Positions 52,361-61,588 of a DNA stretch of 64,000 nt are shown here, piece after piece. Numbering within the stretch: position 1 is the stretch's first letter; each line of letters starts with the position of its first letter. The position numbers were made by a program, and so were the translations under genes. The notes under the pieces are model-generated. The model saw only the letters and a program-made list of their open reading frames with translations, ran no database searches and had not been told where the DNA came from. Origin of the DNA: Anaerocolumna sp. AGMB13025 (GTDB taxonomy: Bacteria > Bacillota > Clostridia > Lachnospirales > Lachnospiraceae); contig NZ_CP121445.1 in the NCBI RefSeq assembly GCF_029689925.1, positions 3,270,501 through 3,334,500 on the forward strand. The letters are read 5' to 3'.

Positions 52361-52842
52361 TTATTGTCATAGTTCTTGCGTTCCTGTGTTCCATAAAAGT
52401 TTATGCGGAGGATAATATAAGTATAAATGAGCTTATAGAAAAAGCAAAAGAGCTTAACGAAAGTCAAGTAACTATCCGGGGAGAAGCTATTGGAGACAGA
52501 ATGGACAGAGGGGATTATACATGGGTTAATGTCAATGATGGCACCAATGCTATCGGAGTGTGGTTAAATAAAAGTGAAGCAGATAAAATAAAATATTACG
52601 GAAGTTATAAGTGGAAGGGGGATACCGTTGAAATTACCGGCACCTTTTATAGAACCTGTAAGGAACATAATGGAGAAGCCGATATTCACGGAAAATCTGT
52701 AAGAATAGTGAAAGCCGGTAACAGCATACAGCACCGGGTTCCCTCTGCAAAAGTGATAACTGCAGGAGTGATTATGGTACTGGCAGCTCTGTCAGCCGTA
52801 ATATATGTCAGATTATTTAGACACAGAAAAACCTTCCTTTAA
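52336..52842 (+). CDS. Exported OB-fold-like protein coupled to TrkH
   Basis: A 168-residue envelope protein. A signal peptide ends near KVYA (about residue 24). An OB-fold-like beta barrel follows at about 30-125 (ESQVTIRGEAIGDRM, YTWVNVNDGTNAIGVWL, VEITGTFYRTCKEHNGEADI in part), then a C-terminal membrane helix at about 138-160 and a basic end RLFRHRK. It overlaps trkH by 25 nt with its own AGGAGG. The OB fold faces outside, so nucleic-acid binding is unlikely; a partner or lid of TrkH is possible. I know of no assigned function for this arrangement. A good terminator ends the operon here. Confidence 0.75.
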   Translation: MLNYCKSLIIVIVLAFLCSIKVYAEDNISINELIEKAKELNESQVTIRGEAIGDRMDRGDYTWVNVNDGTNAIGVWLNKSEADKIKYYGSYKWKGDTVEITGTFYRTCKEHNGEADIHGKSVRIVKAGNSIQHRVPSAKVITAGVIMVLAALSAVIYVRLFRHRKTFL

Positions 52843-52863
52843 TCAAATATTAATATAAATTGT

Positions 52864-52926
52864 AACAGGATAAATATGGATCAGTGTTTTGGGAGAACTT
52901 AGAGACGAATATTTATCCTGTTTTTA
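52864..52926 (+). terminator. Terminator of the trk operon
   Basis: AACAGGATAAATAT / ATATTTATCCTGTT with a 31-nt loop and five T. The arms are perfect over 14 bp. Confidence 0.85.
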
Positions 52927-53029
52927 ATATGCATGCAAGCGTCATTTTACGTTGCAAATTCATGTGCCATGTCATATAATAGGGAAAACGTATTATTTTC
53001 TATGAATACATAAAAGTGGAGGAAGCATT

Positions 53030-54064
53030 TTGAAACGCATATTAGTTCTTACAACAGGAGGGACGATTGTCAGCCTGCAGACTTTAGATGGTTTAAAACC
53101 TGATAATGATAGTATTATTACTATTTTATACGAAAATATATTAAGCCTTGCAGGTGACTATGAGGTTACGATTGAACCTATTTTTAATAAGGACAGCAGT
53201 AATATCATCCCCAGTGACTGGTATATCGTTGAAGATTCCATCCGCAGACATATCAATAAGTATGACGGCATAGTCATATTACATGGTACGGATACCATGT
53301 CTTACAGTGCTGCCATGTTATCTTATCTATTCCACGGAATCGATAAATCCATTGTATTAACCGGTTCCCAGCTGCCGATTGTGTATGAGGGCAGTGACGG
53401 TGTGAGTAATTTAATCGATGCGGTAATAACTGCCGGTGATGACAGGTTGTCCGGTGTTTTTGTTGTATTCCATGATAAAATAATCAATGGAACCAGAGCC
53501 TATAAACGAAGTTCTCTTAATATAGATGCTTATATCAGCTGTAATTATCCCTATGTGGGAGTCATAAAGGATAAGAAAGTATTTATGACTTCAGATTATA
53601 AAAAAATAAAAGAGAATGAATCCATGAGTGAATATCTCCCAGACACACAGAGAAGGGCAGGAAATATCCCAAAAATCTTTGTACTTAAAATGGTACCTGG
53701 CATCGATGCGGGAATTATAGATTTTATCCAGGCAGAACGATATCAAGGAGTAATAATAGAAGGTTACGGTCTTGGCGGTATGCCGGTAGCAGATTCTAAA
53801 CTGATGGAAAAACTAGAAGCGTTGATTAAGCAGGGGATACCTATTATAATGGCAACCCAGTGCGTCTATGACGGAGTTAATTTAGATACCTATGAAGTTG
53901 GCATAAAAGCGAATAAGATTGGAATGCTATCCGCCTATGATATGACAACGGAAGCCGTTTATACGAAACTTATCTGGATTCTTAGCATCACCGATTCCTA
54001 TGGGGATATTCTTAAAATTCTTCAGACAAACTTCTGCGGAGAACTCAATACTATTATAAAATAA
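53030..54064 (+). CDS. L-asparaginase, type I
   Basis: Cytosolic amidohydrolase that converts asparagine to aspartate and ammonia, 344 residues. The first nucleophile Thr is in LTTGGTIVS (about residue 11-12) and the second in LHGTDTMSYSA. The GG and RGT-like loops are present and there is no signal peptide, which fits type I. The start is TTG with GTGGAGGAAG 6 nt upstream. Monocistronic between two terminators. Glutaminase or Glu-tRNA amidotransferase activity is less likely at this size. Confidence 0.9.
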   Translation: MKRILVLTTGGTIVSLQTLDGLKPDNDSIITILYENILSLAGDYEVTIEPIFNKDSSNIIPSDWYIVEDSIRRHINKYDGIVILHGTDTMSYSAAMLSYLFHGIDKSIVLTGSQLPIVYEGSDGVSNLIDAVITAGDDRLSGVFVVFHDKIINGTRAYKRSSLNIDAYISCNYPYVGVIKDKKVFMTSDYKKIKENESMSEYLPDTQRRAGNIPKIFVLKMVPGIDAGIIDFIQAERYQGVIIEGYGLGGMPVADSKLMEKLEALIKQGIPIIMATQCVYDGVNLDTYEVGIKANKIGMLSAYDMTTEAVYTKLIWILSITDSYGDILKILQTNFCGELNTIIK

Positions 54065-54096
54065 AATGAGAATTGCCTCATGAAATCTAAAAGCAG

Positions 54097-54138
54097 GTGC
54101 CCTGGGAGCTTGAGATCCGTCAGGGCACGGATTTTTTA
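54097..54138 (+). terminator. Terminator after the asparaginase gene
   Basis: GTGCCCTG / CAGGGCAC with a 16-nt loop and a T-run (ATTTTTTAT). Confidence 0.8.
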
Positions 54139-54311
54139 TCTGAAAATCAAGCATGATAATCTATTAGTTTCTAACCATATCGCTATCTAAAGTACCGGAT
54201 AAAGAAAATAAATAATCGCTGTAGTTTTGTTCAAACATTGAATAAATATAAGCATATTATTTTTGAATTTCAATAAACTTTATAGTAAGTAAAAATGTAG
54301 GATGATAAGAG

Positions 54312-55583
54312 TTGAAAAAGAAAATTCTAGGTATTGCTGTTTCTTTCCTTATTCTTTATTTCACGTCAACCTTTTATTTTAATGGAATTGCAGATAAATT
54401 AAACCCTGGAGACGTGTATCAATCAAAGGCGGACAATACTTCTGGCGCCAAAGCGGATCAGGAATTAAAAAAACAAGAGCAATCGATTCAAGACTCCCCT
54501 GAATCAGAAACCGGCAAAAACTTAAAACTGTTCGCCCAATCGGCGGCCCTTATTGATGCCGACAGCGGTCGTGTTTTATATGAAAAAGACGGCTACAAGG
54601 AAATGCCCATGGCAAGTACTACAAAAATCATGACCTGTATCGTAGCCCTGGAAAATGCAAAACCGGACGAGGTGGTGACCGTCTCCAAATACGCTTCTAC
54701 TATGCCTGATGTACAGCTTAACATCCGGGAAGGGGAGCAATACATATTAAAAGATCTGTTGTATTCCTTAATGTTGGAATCCCATAATGATGTGGCGGTG
54801 GCCATTGCAGAACATGTAGGGGGATCTGTAAAAGGGTTTGCCGAAATGATGAATAAAAAGGCAAAAGAGCTGGGATGTGAGCATACTAACTTTGTGACTC
54901 CCAACGGATTGGATGCCCCGGATCATTATACTACAGCTGTAGAATTAGCTAAAATAGCAAGTTATGCAATTAAAAATAAAGACTTTATTGATATAACCAA
55001 TACTGCCCTCTGGCAGTTTAAGGAATTAAAAACCGGCAGAGCTTTTGCAGTCAGTAATAAAGATCGATTTTTGTATATGTATGACGGTGCCATTGGCGTA
55101 AAAACCGGTTTTACCGGGAAAGCCGGTTATTGTTTTGTAGGAGCCGCGAAAAAGGATAACCGTACTTTTGTATCTGCGGTATTAGCCTGTGGCTGGCCCC
55201 CCCATAAAACGTATAAATGGTCCGACACGTTGGAACTTATGAATTATGGCAAGGATAATTTTGAATTACGACAGATTTTTGATAAGGATAAAGTGTTCGC
55301 ACCTGTTTATGTGGAGGATGGCAAGAGCCCTTTAGTGGACCTTTATTATGAAGGGGATATTCCGATATTAATGGGTAAAAATGAGAAAGTAAATATAGTA
55401 TATAAGGTTCCAAAGGCAATAGCCGCTCCGGTAAAAGCTGATTCTGTTGTAGGCAGCGCCAAGTATTACGTCGGTAAAGATTTCATCAAAGAAATTCCTA
55501 TAAAAACAAAAATGGCTGTAGAAAAGATTGATTTTAAATTCTGTATTGAAAAAATTATTAATACCTGGCTCCACTTTAAGTAA
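54312..55583 (+). CDS. D-alanyl-D-alanine carboxypeptidase, DacF-like (second copy)
   Basis: Penicillin-binding serine peptidase of 423 residues that removes terminal D-Ala from stem peptides. The N-terminal hydrophobic segment (about 5-22) is followed by a polar linker to residue 72. The catalytic motifs are complete: S102-T-T-K105, LESHNDVAVA (SxN) and VKTGFTGKAG (KTG). The C-terminal beta domain is present and the last residues IEKIINTWLHFK make an amphipathic anchor. The start is TTG with AGGATGATAAG upstream. It shares less with the 19.5 kb DacF than expected for a recent duplicate: linker and SxN context differ. It is monocistronic. Confidence 0.92.
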   Translation: MKKKILGIAVSFLILYFTSTFYFNGIADKLNPGDVYQSKADNTSGAKADQELKKQEQSIQDSPESETGKNLKLFAQSAALIDADSGRVLYEKDGYKEMPMASTTKIMTCIVALENAKPDEVVTVSKYASTMPDVQLNIREGEQYILKDLLYSLMLESHNDVAVAIAEHVGGSVKGFAEMMNKKAKELGCEHTNFVTPNGLDAPDHYTTAVELAKIASYAIKNKDFIDITNTALWQFKELKTGRAFAVSNKDRFLYMYDGAIGVKTGFTGKAGYCFVGAAKKDNRTFVSAVLACGWPPHKTYKWSDTLELMNYGKDNFELRQIFDKDKVFAPVYVEDGKSPLVDLYYEGDIPILMGKNEKVNIVYKVPKAIAAPVKADSVVGSAKYYVGKDFIKEIPIKTKMAVEKIDFKFCIEKIINTWLHFK

Positions 55584-55689
55584 ATTCAATGTAAAGATAT
55601 AACGCAAAGGTATTAAAAATGTTTCGATAAATTAGCTTCAACCAATGTTTTGTACATATGGAGCTATATAAGACCATCTATATAGATTC

Positions 55690-55727
55690 AAAAGACTGCT
55701 GCCGGCTTGAATCGGATGCAGTCTTTT
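55690..55727 (+). terminator. Terminator after dacF-like gene
   Basis: AAAAGACTGC / GCAGTCTTTT with an 18-nt loop. The U-tail is part of the stem. Confidence 0.75.
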
Positions 55728-55851
55728 GTATTATCTAAAATAAAAGTAGTAACATATCCAGAAGATAATTAAAATGATATGTAATTTGATTGTTCTTAAA
55801 ATAATAAATGGAAAGTAATTTCTTCCTCTAATATTTGGTATTTTTAGAAAA

Positions 55852-55917
55852 ACTACTGTTCCACAAAGTCCTTATACTTTAAGGCTTCTTAACAATTTAC
55901 GTGCTTTTAACAGTAGT
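55852..55917. other. Structured region in the EAL gene's upstream gap
   Basis: ACTACTGTT / AACAGTAGT enclose an inner stem CCTT-7 nt-AAGG in a 48-nt loop. The gap between the dacF terminator and the EAL gene is 304 bp, otherwise A/T-rich without a gene. I checked for a cyclic-di-GMP riboswitch consensus and did not find it. Confidence 0.4.
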
Positions 55918-55943
55918 ATATTCTGTAATTTACACAAATTTTA

Positions 55944-55949
55944 TATAAT
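55944..55949 (+). promoter_or_regulatory. Possible -10 box of the EAL-CBS-GGDEF gene
   Basis: TATAAT 83 bp before the start codon, without a clear -35. Confidence 0.35.
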
Positions 55950-56031
55950 GATAAAAAAGATAAAAGCCTTAAACGACTTACTCTTTATGTTTTAGGAAGA
56001 TAACTGCTTAACATAAGATGGAGGAATTATA

Positions 56032-57831
56032 ATGTCAGATTCTAGATCAGATATTATTAAGAATGAATTAGATTACATTATTGAGAAAAATCAGATTAAA
56101 TCCGTTTTTCAACCTATTATATCCTTAAGGGACGGACAGATTTTGGGTCATGAGGCTTTAAGCAGAATTACCTGCAAATCAATTATCAGCAATACAGAGG
56201 AACTTTTTCACCTGGCGGGGGAATGCAACCGTTTATGGGATCTTGAATTGCTTTGCCGGGTAAAATCCCTGGAAGCAGCATTTATTCAGATGAAACCGCC
56301 CTATGATAAAAAATTATTTGTTAATGTAAACCCCAGAGTAATGCATGACAAAAAATTCCGGGACGGATTTACGATAGATTATATAAATAAATACAATATT
56401 ATACCAGAGAACATTATATTTGAAATAACCGAACGGGAGGCCATCCATGATATGGATAGTTTTCAGGGGGTGGTGGATCATTATAAAAAGCAGCATTTTA
56501 AAATTGCCATTGATGATGCAGGTGCAGGTTATTCTGGATTAAATCTCATCAGTGATATTCATCCCCACTACCTGAAATTGGATATGAAGCTGATTCGGGG
56601 TATTGATAAGGACAGCTTTAAATATGTACTTGTAAAATCTCTGATTGAATTTTCAAAAGTTACCAATATTAATCTAATTGCAGAAGGAATTGAGACTAAA
56701 GATGAACTCAAAGCCTTGATCAATCTGGGTGTACAGTATGGTCAAGGCTATTATATCCAAAAGCCGGATGAAGTTATGAGGGATATCGATACGGAACTTA
56801 TCCGTTACATAGTTGATATGAACCAAAAGAAGAATAATAATCTGGGTGTAAAACTATCCAGTTTATATATCGAAAATATTACAAAAAATACTAAAACTAT
56901 TGCCCCTTCTACAAAGGTAGAACATGTATTTGACGATTTTAAGTCTAATGCCGATGTATATGGGATGTGTATTATAAAAAATGACCGGGTACTGGGAATC
57001 ATAACAAGAGAAAATCTGATATTAAAAGTAAGCGGAAGATATGGGTTTAGTCTTTACCAAAGAAAAGAAATAGCCGATATAATGGATAAGGAATACTTAG
57101 AAGTCGATTATCATACACCAATCAATACGGTATCTTACCTTGCTATGGAGAGGGAAAACAGCAAAATCTATGATATGATTGTTGTTACAAAAGAAGGCAG
57201 ATATTACGGAACTGTAACAGTTAAAGATTTGCTGCAAAAAACCACGGAAATTGATGTTGCCAATGCTAAGAATCTAAATCCTTTAAGCGGACTTCCCGGT
57301 AATTTAATTATCGAACAGGAAATTACCCAATGTATCACGTTTAAGAGTGAATACAGTATTTTTTACATAGATATTGATAATTTCAAAGCATACAACGATG
57401 TTTACGGAATTGAAAACGGAGATAAAGTAATAAAAATCCTGTCAAATATTATATTGAACTATAAAGATGACAGTATTTTTGTAGGTCACGTGGGCGGTGA
57501 TGATTTCATTATGATATCCGATAATTATAACTGGGAAGTATTGCCTTCTTATATCATTAAAGATTTTGAGAAAGAAGCACTGTTGATGTATACGGAGGAA
57601 GACCGAAAGAGAGGTTATATTATATCCACCAATCGTCACGGAATAGTTGAAGAATATCCGCTGGCTTCTCTGACCATATCCGTAGTTTCTAATAAAAATA
57701 GAGCGTACTATTCCTCAAATGAATTAACGGAAGAACTGGCCAGACTTAAGAAAAAGGGAAAACAGCATAAGGGCAGTATCTGTTATGTAGAAGATAGTGT
57801 AAAAATGGGCATTTCCGCTTTTGATGATTGA
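56032..57831 (+). CDS. EAL-CBS-GGDEF cyclic-di-GMP protein
   Basis: Cytoplasmic signalling protein of 599 residues. EAL phosphodiesterase domain (about 12-255): E41-A-L, NVNPRV, EITEREAI, IDDAGAGYS, LKLD and AEGIET are kept, so it should be active. A CBS pair (about 275-405, with YGMCIIKNDRVLGIITRE in part) may bind nucleotides. A C-terminal GGDEF domain has IDIDNFKAYND and the signature G488-G-D-D-F492, in which the usual Glu is Asp; activity may be low. There are no membrane segments. AGGAGG-like GATGGAGG precedes the ATG. The order EAL first, GGDEF last is the reverse of the common GGDEF-EAL arrangement. Confidence 0.9.
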   Translation: MSDSRSDIIKNELDYIIEKNQIKSVFQPIISLRDGQILGHEALSRITCKSIISNTEELFHLAGECNRLWDLELLCRVKSLEAAFIQMKPPYDKKLFVNVNPRVMHDKKFRDGFTIDYINKYNIIPENIIFEITEREAIHDMDSFQGVVDHYKKQHFKIAIDDAGAGYSGLNLISDIHPHYLKLDMKLIRGIDKDSFKYVLVKSLIEFSKVTNINLIAEGIETKDELKALINLGVQYGQGYYIQKPDEVMRDIDTELIRYIVDMNQKKNNNLGVKLSSLYIENITKNTKTIAPSTKVEHVFDDFKSNADVYGMCIIKNDRVLGIITRENLILKVSGRYGFSLYQRKEIADIMDKEYLEVDYHTPINTVSYLAMERENSKIYDMIVVTKEGRYYGTVTVKDLLQKTTEIDVANAKNLNPLSGLPGNLIIEQEITQCITFKSEYSIFYIDIDNFKAYNDVYGIENGDKVIKILSNIILNYKDDSIFVGHVGGDDFIMISDNYNWEVLPSYIIKDFEKEALLMYTEEDRKRGYIISTNRHGIVEEYPLASLTISVVSNKNRAYYSSNELTEELARLKKKGKQHKGSICYVEDSVKMGISAFDD

Positions 57832-57988
57832 TATATTATAATAATTGTAATATAATAGAGAAAATAGTAATTTGTACAAAAATTACATAGAATTAACTCT
57901 AATATTTGGGAAAATTTATCTTTCTATCTTTAAATAAAAATAATATGTCTATATCAATAACAATAAGCAAATAAAAGGAGACTATTAC

Positions 57989-60793
57989 TTGGTTATGACG
58001 TATAAAGAAAAAGACAACGGTAAGCTTCTGAATGAGTTAAAAGAAAGAAATAGTGACTCCGGGATACGAAATCCGGTAATTAATAGGGAAAAGGATAGTC
58101 AAACCCAATTATACAACAAAGCAACAGTAATTGAAAAGTTAGATAATTGCCTTAAATTGAGCTTAGAATCAGAGCTTATTGATAATTACTCCTTTTTTTT
58201 AATTGATATTGACAATCTAAAAAAAATCAATGAGGTTCACGGACATATTTATGGTGATATAGTACTTGAAACATTTGCGGGTCATTTATCCGAACTGTTT
58301 GATGCAAAAGCTATTGTCGGAAGAATTGACGGTGACGGATTTGTGGTTATTCAAAAGAGTGGAATCCGTCAGGAGCAGGTCATTCATACGGCTGAATCTA
58401 TATGTGATATGGTCAGGGGAAATATGCCCGGATTAAAAGATAATGGCAAGTTAACTGTCAGTATAGGGATCTCTGTATTTCCAAAAGACGGATTTACTTA
58501 TGAAGAATTATTTCAAAAAGCAGATATTGCACTCTATGAAGCCAAAAACAGCGGTAAGGATAAATTTATTATATACGATTCTGAACTGAATACAGCAGTT
58601 TATAAAGGTGAAATAGAGCAAAAGGGTAATAAAAAAAAGAAGAAATATATCAACTATGAAGATATTTTTGGGGCAGAAAAGCGACTGTTAAATTATACTT
58701 TTGATATCCTAAGTGAAGATAACGAGGTTGAAATTTCCATTCATAAGATATTTACAGAGATTGGGAAGTTTTATGATTTGTCAAGGATCACAATTTTTGA
58801 AGATGAAACCTCCAACCAAAAACCCAGAATCAGTTTTGAGTGGCTTAATACCGGAACTTCTCCGGTGATAGAAATTATACCTTCTGTCGACTTAAGAGAG
58901 CAATATAATCAACTTTTTACAGATAGTAAAATTTTCTACTTTGAAGATATATCAAAATTAGATGCTAAACCGGGGTTGCTTCATTTTTACAATCAGGCAG
59001 GCATTAAGGCTTTGGTGCAATGTGCAATCTATGATGCAGGACAGTTTATCGGAACCGTTAATTATGAGGATTGTAGTAAGAGCCGCGCCTGGGAAAAATC
59101 GGTATTAGATACCTTAATGTTTGTTACCAGGATAATCAGTAATTATATATTACAACTAAGAAGCAAGGAAGAACTGAATAAGGAAATATTTTTCACCCAG
59201 GCTATGTTAAATAACCAAAAACTTAGTAATTATGCTATTAAGGCGGGTACTTATGAGTTGCTTTATGTCAGTGAATATACAGAGAAAATGTTTCCTCAAG
59301 TCAAACTTGGAGAATTATGCTACCATGCGATTTTTGGACGAGATACACCTTGTGATACCTGTCCGTTAAACGGTCTGAATAATTCAGATACCCGGTATTC
59401 TGTCGAGGCATATAATCAAAAATTAGGAGCCTGGTTAAGTACTACTGCTTCCACTGTTGATTTACCAGGCGGGCAAAAGATGAATCTGATTTGCTCTTCT
59501 GACGTAACCGGATTCATAGAACGGGTTAAGTCAAAAGATAATCTCACTGGCTTATTAACCCTCCCAAAGTTTGAAGCAGAAGCTATGAAATTAATAGCAA
59601 GTTCAAAAGATCTGCAATATGCAATTATATATTCCGACTTTGACAAATTTAAATATATTAATGATGAATGGGGTTATTCCACCGGTAATGAGATCCTGAA
59701 ATTCTATGCAGACAGTTTATCAAACTACTTATCACAGGATGAATTATTCTGCCGGATTAGCGGAGATATTTTCGTTATTCTGCTTATATATAAGAGTAAA
59801 ACCGAGATAATGGAGCGGATTAAAGTAATTTATCATTCCATCCATCAGGAATATAAGTTACATTATCCCAAAGTTAATCCGATTATCATCAGTGGTATCT
59901 ATTTTATGACCTGCGAAGATAACATACTTAGTGTGGCAATAGATAAGGCTAATACAGCCCGAAAAAGGTTAAAGGGTTTTCATAAGAGTACCTATTCCGT
60001 CTATGATGATAATTTACATAAAGCCGTTACCAAAGAAAAGATGATTGAAAACCATATGCATGAAGCACTTAGGAATCATGAATTCATTGTGTATATGCAG
60101 CCAAAGATTGAACTGCGTACCTTAAGAATTATTGGTGCAGAAGCATTAGTCAGATGGAAGACCGAAAGCGGAGAGCTTATGAATCCTGCCGAGTTCATTC
60201 CTGTTTTTGAGAAAAACGGATTTATTGTGGAACTTGATTTTTATGTATATGAAGAGGCTTTTAAAATGCTAAGACGGTGGCTTGATATGGGGAAGCATAA
60301 AATTGTTGTTTCTGTTAACGTATCCAGGCTTCATATTGATGATGAACTATTTATCCAAAAACTTGAGTTTCTAATCGATAAATATCAGCTTCCTACCGAA
60401 CTAATTGAAATAGAAATTACCGAAAGTATCTTTCTAAAGGGACTGGATCGGTTAAAGCGTTTCATTAACAGTCTTCGTGAAAAGGGTTTTTTAATTTCCA
60501 TTGACGATTTTGGCTCCGGTTTTTCCTCCTTGAATCTTTTAAAGACCCTGCCAATCGATATCCTAAAGCTGGATAAAGAATTTTTTATGTATAACATTAT
60601 GGATGATAAGGATAAAATTGTAATTACCAATATAATAAATCTGGCAAAGGGCTTGGGACTTAAAGTAATTTCAGAAGGTGTTGAAACTATGGATCAGGCC
60701 AGGTTTTTGAAAGAAAATCATTGCGATATGGTTCAGGGATATTTCTTTTATAAACCCATGCCGATGGATGAGTTGGAGGTACTTCTGGATTAA
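57989..60793 (+). CDS. Degenerate GGDEF-GAF-PAS-degenerate GGDEF-EAL phosphodiesterase
   Basis: Cytoplasmic protein of 934 residues. GGDEF-1 (about 45-190) has D114-G-D-G-F118 at the signature. A GAF-like domain lies at about 225-395. A PAS-like region at about 405-505 carries C444-x10-C455-x2-C458 (FGRDTPCDTCP). GGDEF-2 (about 520-675) has S591-G-D-I-F595. The EAL domain (about 685-934) has E718-A-L-V-R, NVSRLH, EITESIFLKG, SIDDFGSGFSS, LKLD and SEGVET intact. The expected net role is c-di-GMP hydrolysis, with GGDEF domains serving as GTP or partner sensors. The start is TTG with AAAAGGAG at 8 nt. It follows the other c-di-GMP gene by 157 bp. Confidence 0.88.
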   Translation: MVMTYKEKDNGKLLNELKERNSDSGIRNPVINREKDSQTQLYNKATVIEKLDNCLKLSLESELIDNYSFFLIDIDNLKKINEVHGHIYGDIVLETFAGHLSELFDAKAIVGRIDGDGFVVIQKSGIRQEQVIHTAESICDMVRGNMPGLKDNGKLTVSIGISVFPKDGFTYEELFQKADIALYEAKNSGKDKFIIYDSELNTAVYKGEIEQKGNKKKKKYINYEDIFGAEKRLLNYTFDILSEDNEVEISIHKIFTEIGKFYDLSRITIFEDETSNQKPRISFEWLNTGTSPVIEIIPSVDLREQYNQLFTDSKIFYFEDISKLDAKPGLLHFYNQAGIKALVQCAIYDAGQFIGTVNYEDCSKSRAWEKSVLDTLMFVTRIISNYILQLRSKEELNKEIFFTQAMLNNQKLSNYAIKAGTYELLYVSEYTEKMFPQVKLGELCYHAIFGRDTPCDTCPLNGLNNSDTRYSVEAYNQKLGAWLSTTASTVDLPGGQKMNLICSSDVTGFIERVKSKDNLTGLLTLPKFEAEAMKLIASSKDLQYAIIYSDFDKFKYINDEWGYSTGNEILKFYADSLSNYLSQDELFCRISGDIFVILLIYKSKTEIMERIKVIYHSIHQEYKLHYPKVNPIIISGIYFMTCEDNILSVAIDKANTARKRLKGFHKSTYSVYDDNLHKAVTKEKMIENHMHEALRNHEFIVYMQPKIELRTLRIIGAEALVRWKTESGELMNPAEFIPVFEKNGFIVELDFYVYEEAFKMLRRWLDMGKHKIVVSVNVSRLHIDDELFIQKLEFLIDKYQLPTELIEIEITESIFLKGLDRLKRFINSLREKGFLISIDDFGSGFSSLNLLKTLPIDILKLDKEFFMYNIMDDKDKIVITNIINLAKGLGLKVISEGVETMDQARFLKENHCDMVQGYFFYKPMPMDELEVLLD

Positions 60794-60819
60794 AGATAAT
60801 TTTTTTGAAGAATTTTAAT

Positions 60820-60860
60820 AATGCCGGTACAGACTTAAACAAAAGATCTGTATCGGCATT
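60820..60860 (+). terminator. Probable terminator after the EAL gene
   Basis: AATGCCGGTACAG / CTGTATCGGCATT over 13 bp with one G-U pair and a 15-nt loop. The T-tract after it is poor. Confidence 0.6.
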
Positions 60861-61234
60861 TCGTATGAGACTTCCGATATCAAAGTTTCTCTCAACCTCT
60901 AAAGTCAAAAACTTCTCTTTTGATTCCTTATTTTATAAAATAATTTAATGAAATGTTTTTATTATGCTTTAGAAAAAAACTTTAGAAAAAACTTTATAAA
61001 AAACTTAAGAAAATATATTAAGATGTACAATATAAAATACCTGTTAAACGTACTTTTGAATTATCAAATGGAAGCGAAACGATATCGAATTCAGTTAAAT
61101 GCCGGACATATGTTCTATCAATTAATACCTTTTTTAAATTTTTATAAAATTTCTTAAAAAAATCTTACCAATTATGAAACTTTTTTTAAGTTTCAATCGT
61201 CTTATATATAGGAAACAATTTAGGGGGATATTTT
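60861..61234. other. A/T-rich gap with no supported gene
   Basis: Very A/T-rich. A 69-codon frame at 60948 has no ribosome binding site and a low-complexity Lys/Asn/Tyr composition, so I do not support it. A short GAAACTT / AAGTTTC hairpin lies at about 61177-61195, and AGGGGGA before 61235 serves the next gene. Confidence 0.5.
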
Positions 61235-61465
61235 ATGAAAGGAATATTAAAATCCATCAGAAAAAGTAAATTTCGAAAACTTATCGGTGGTACTCTTTTT
61301 GCCTGCCTGGCATTACCCTTTTTTATCTGGGGTATCTATATCATATTGACTGGAAAAGGAACTTATATTGAAATTATTATACCGTTATTGGGGATAATTA
61401 CCTGCTTGGTTTCTGGTCTTCGGGTTATGTTCCGAAAAGAAACGACCTTAAATGCTGCTGTCTAA
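61235..61465 (+). CDS. Small two-helix membrane protein, unrecognised
   Basis: A 76-residue protein with a basic N-terminus (MKGILKSIRKSKFRK) and two membrane helices (about 17-38 and 44-66), ending in RKETTLNAAV. TAGGGGGATA lies upstream of the ATG at suitable spacing. There is no known family that I recognise. It precedes the helicase gene by 123 bp and may be transcribed separately. Confidence 0.6.
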   Translation: MKGILKSIRKSKFRKLIGGTLFACLALPFFIWGIYIILTGKGTYIEIIIPLLGIITCLVSGLRVMFRKETTLNAAV

Positions 61466-61588
61466 ATAGGAAAATACCTTTATACTTTGAATTTCTTTGT
61501 AAAAATTCAGAATAAGCATAACAATTATTCTGAAAATGTGGTATAATATTAGGATGCAAAGAATGGACAAGTAAAAGGAGTCTGCGAA

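Noticed and set aside
55728..56031. Cyclic-di-GMP riboswitch
   Set aside because: No match to the class I core or to a class II pseudoknot pattern that I could recognise.
60948..61157. 69-codon gene in the A/T-rich gap
   Set aside because: No ribosome site, composition follows the A/T-rich background, and no motif.
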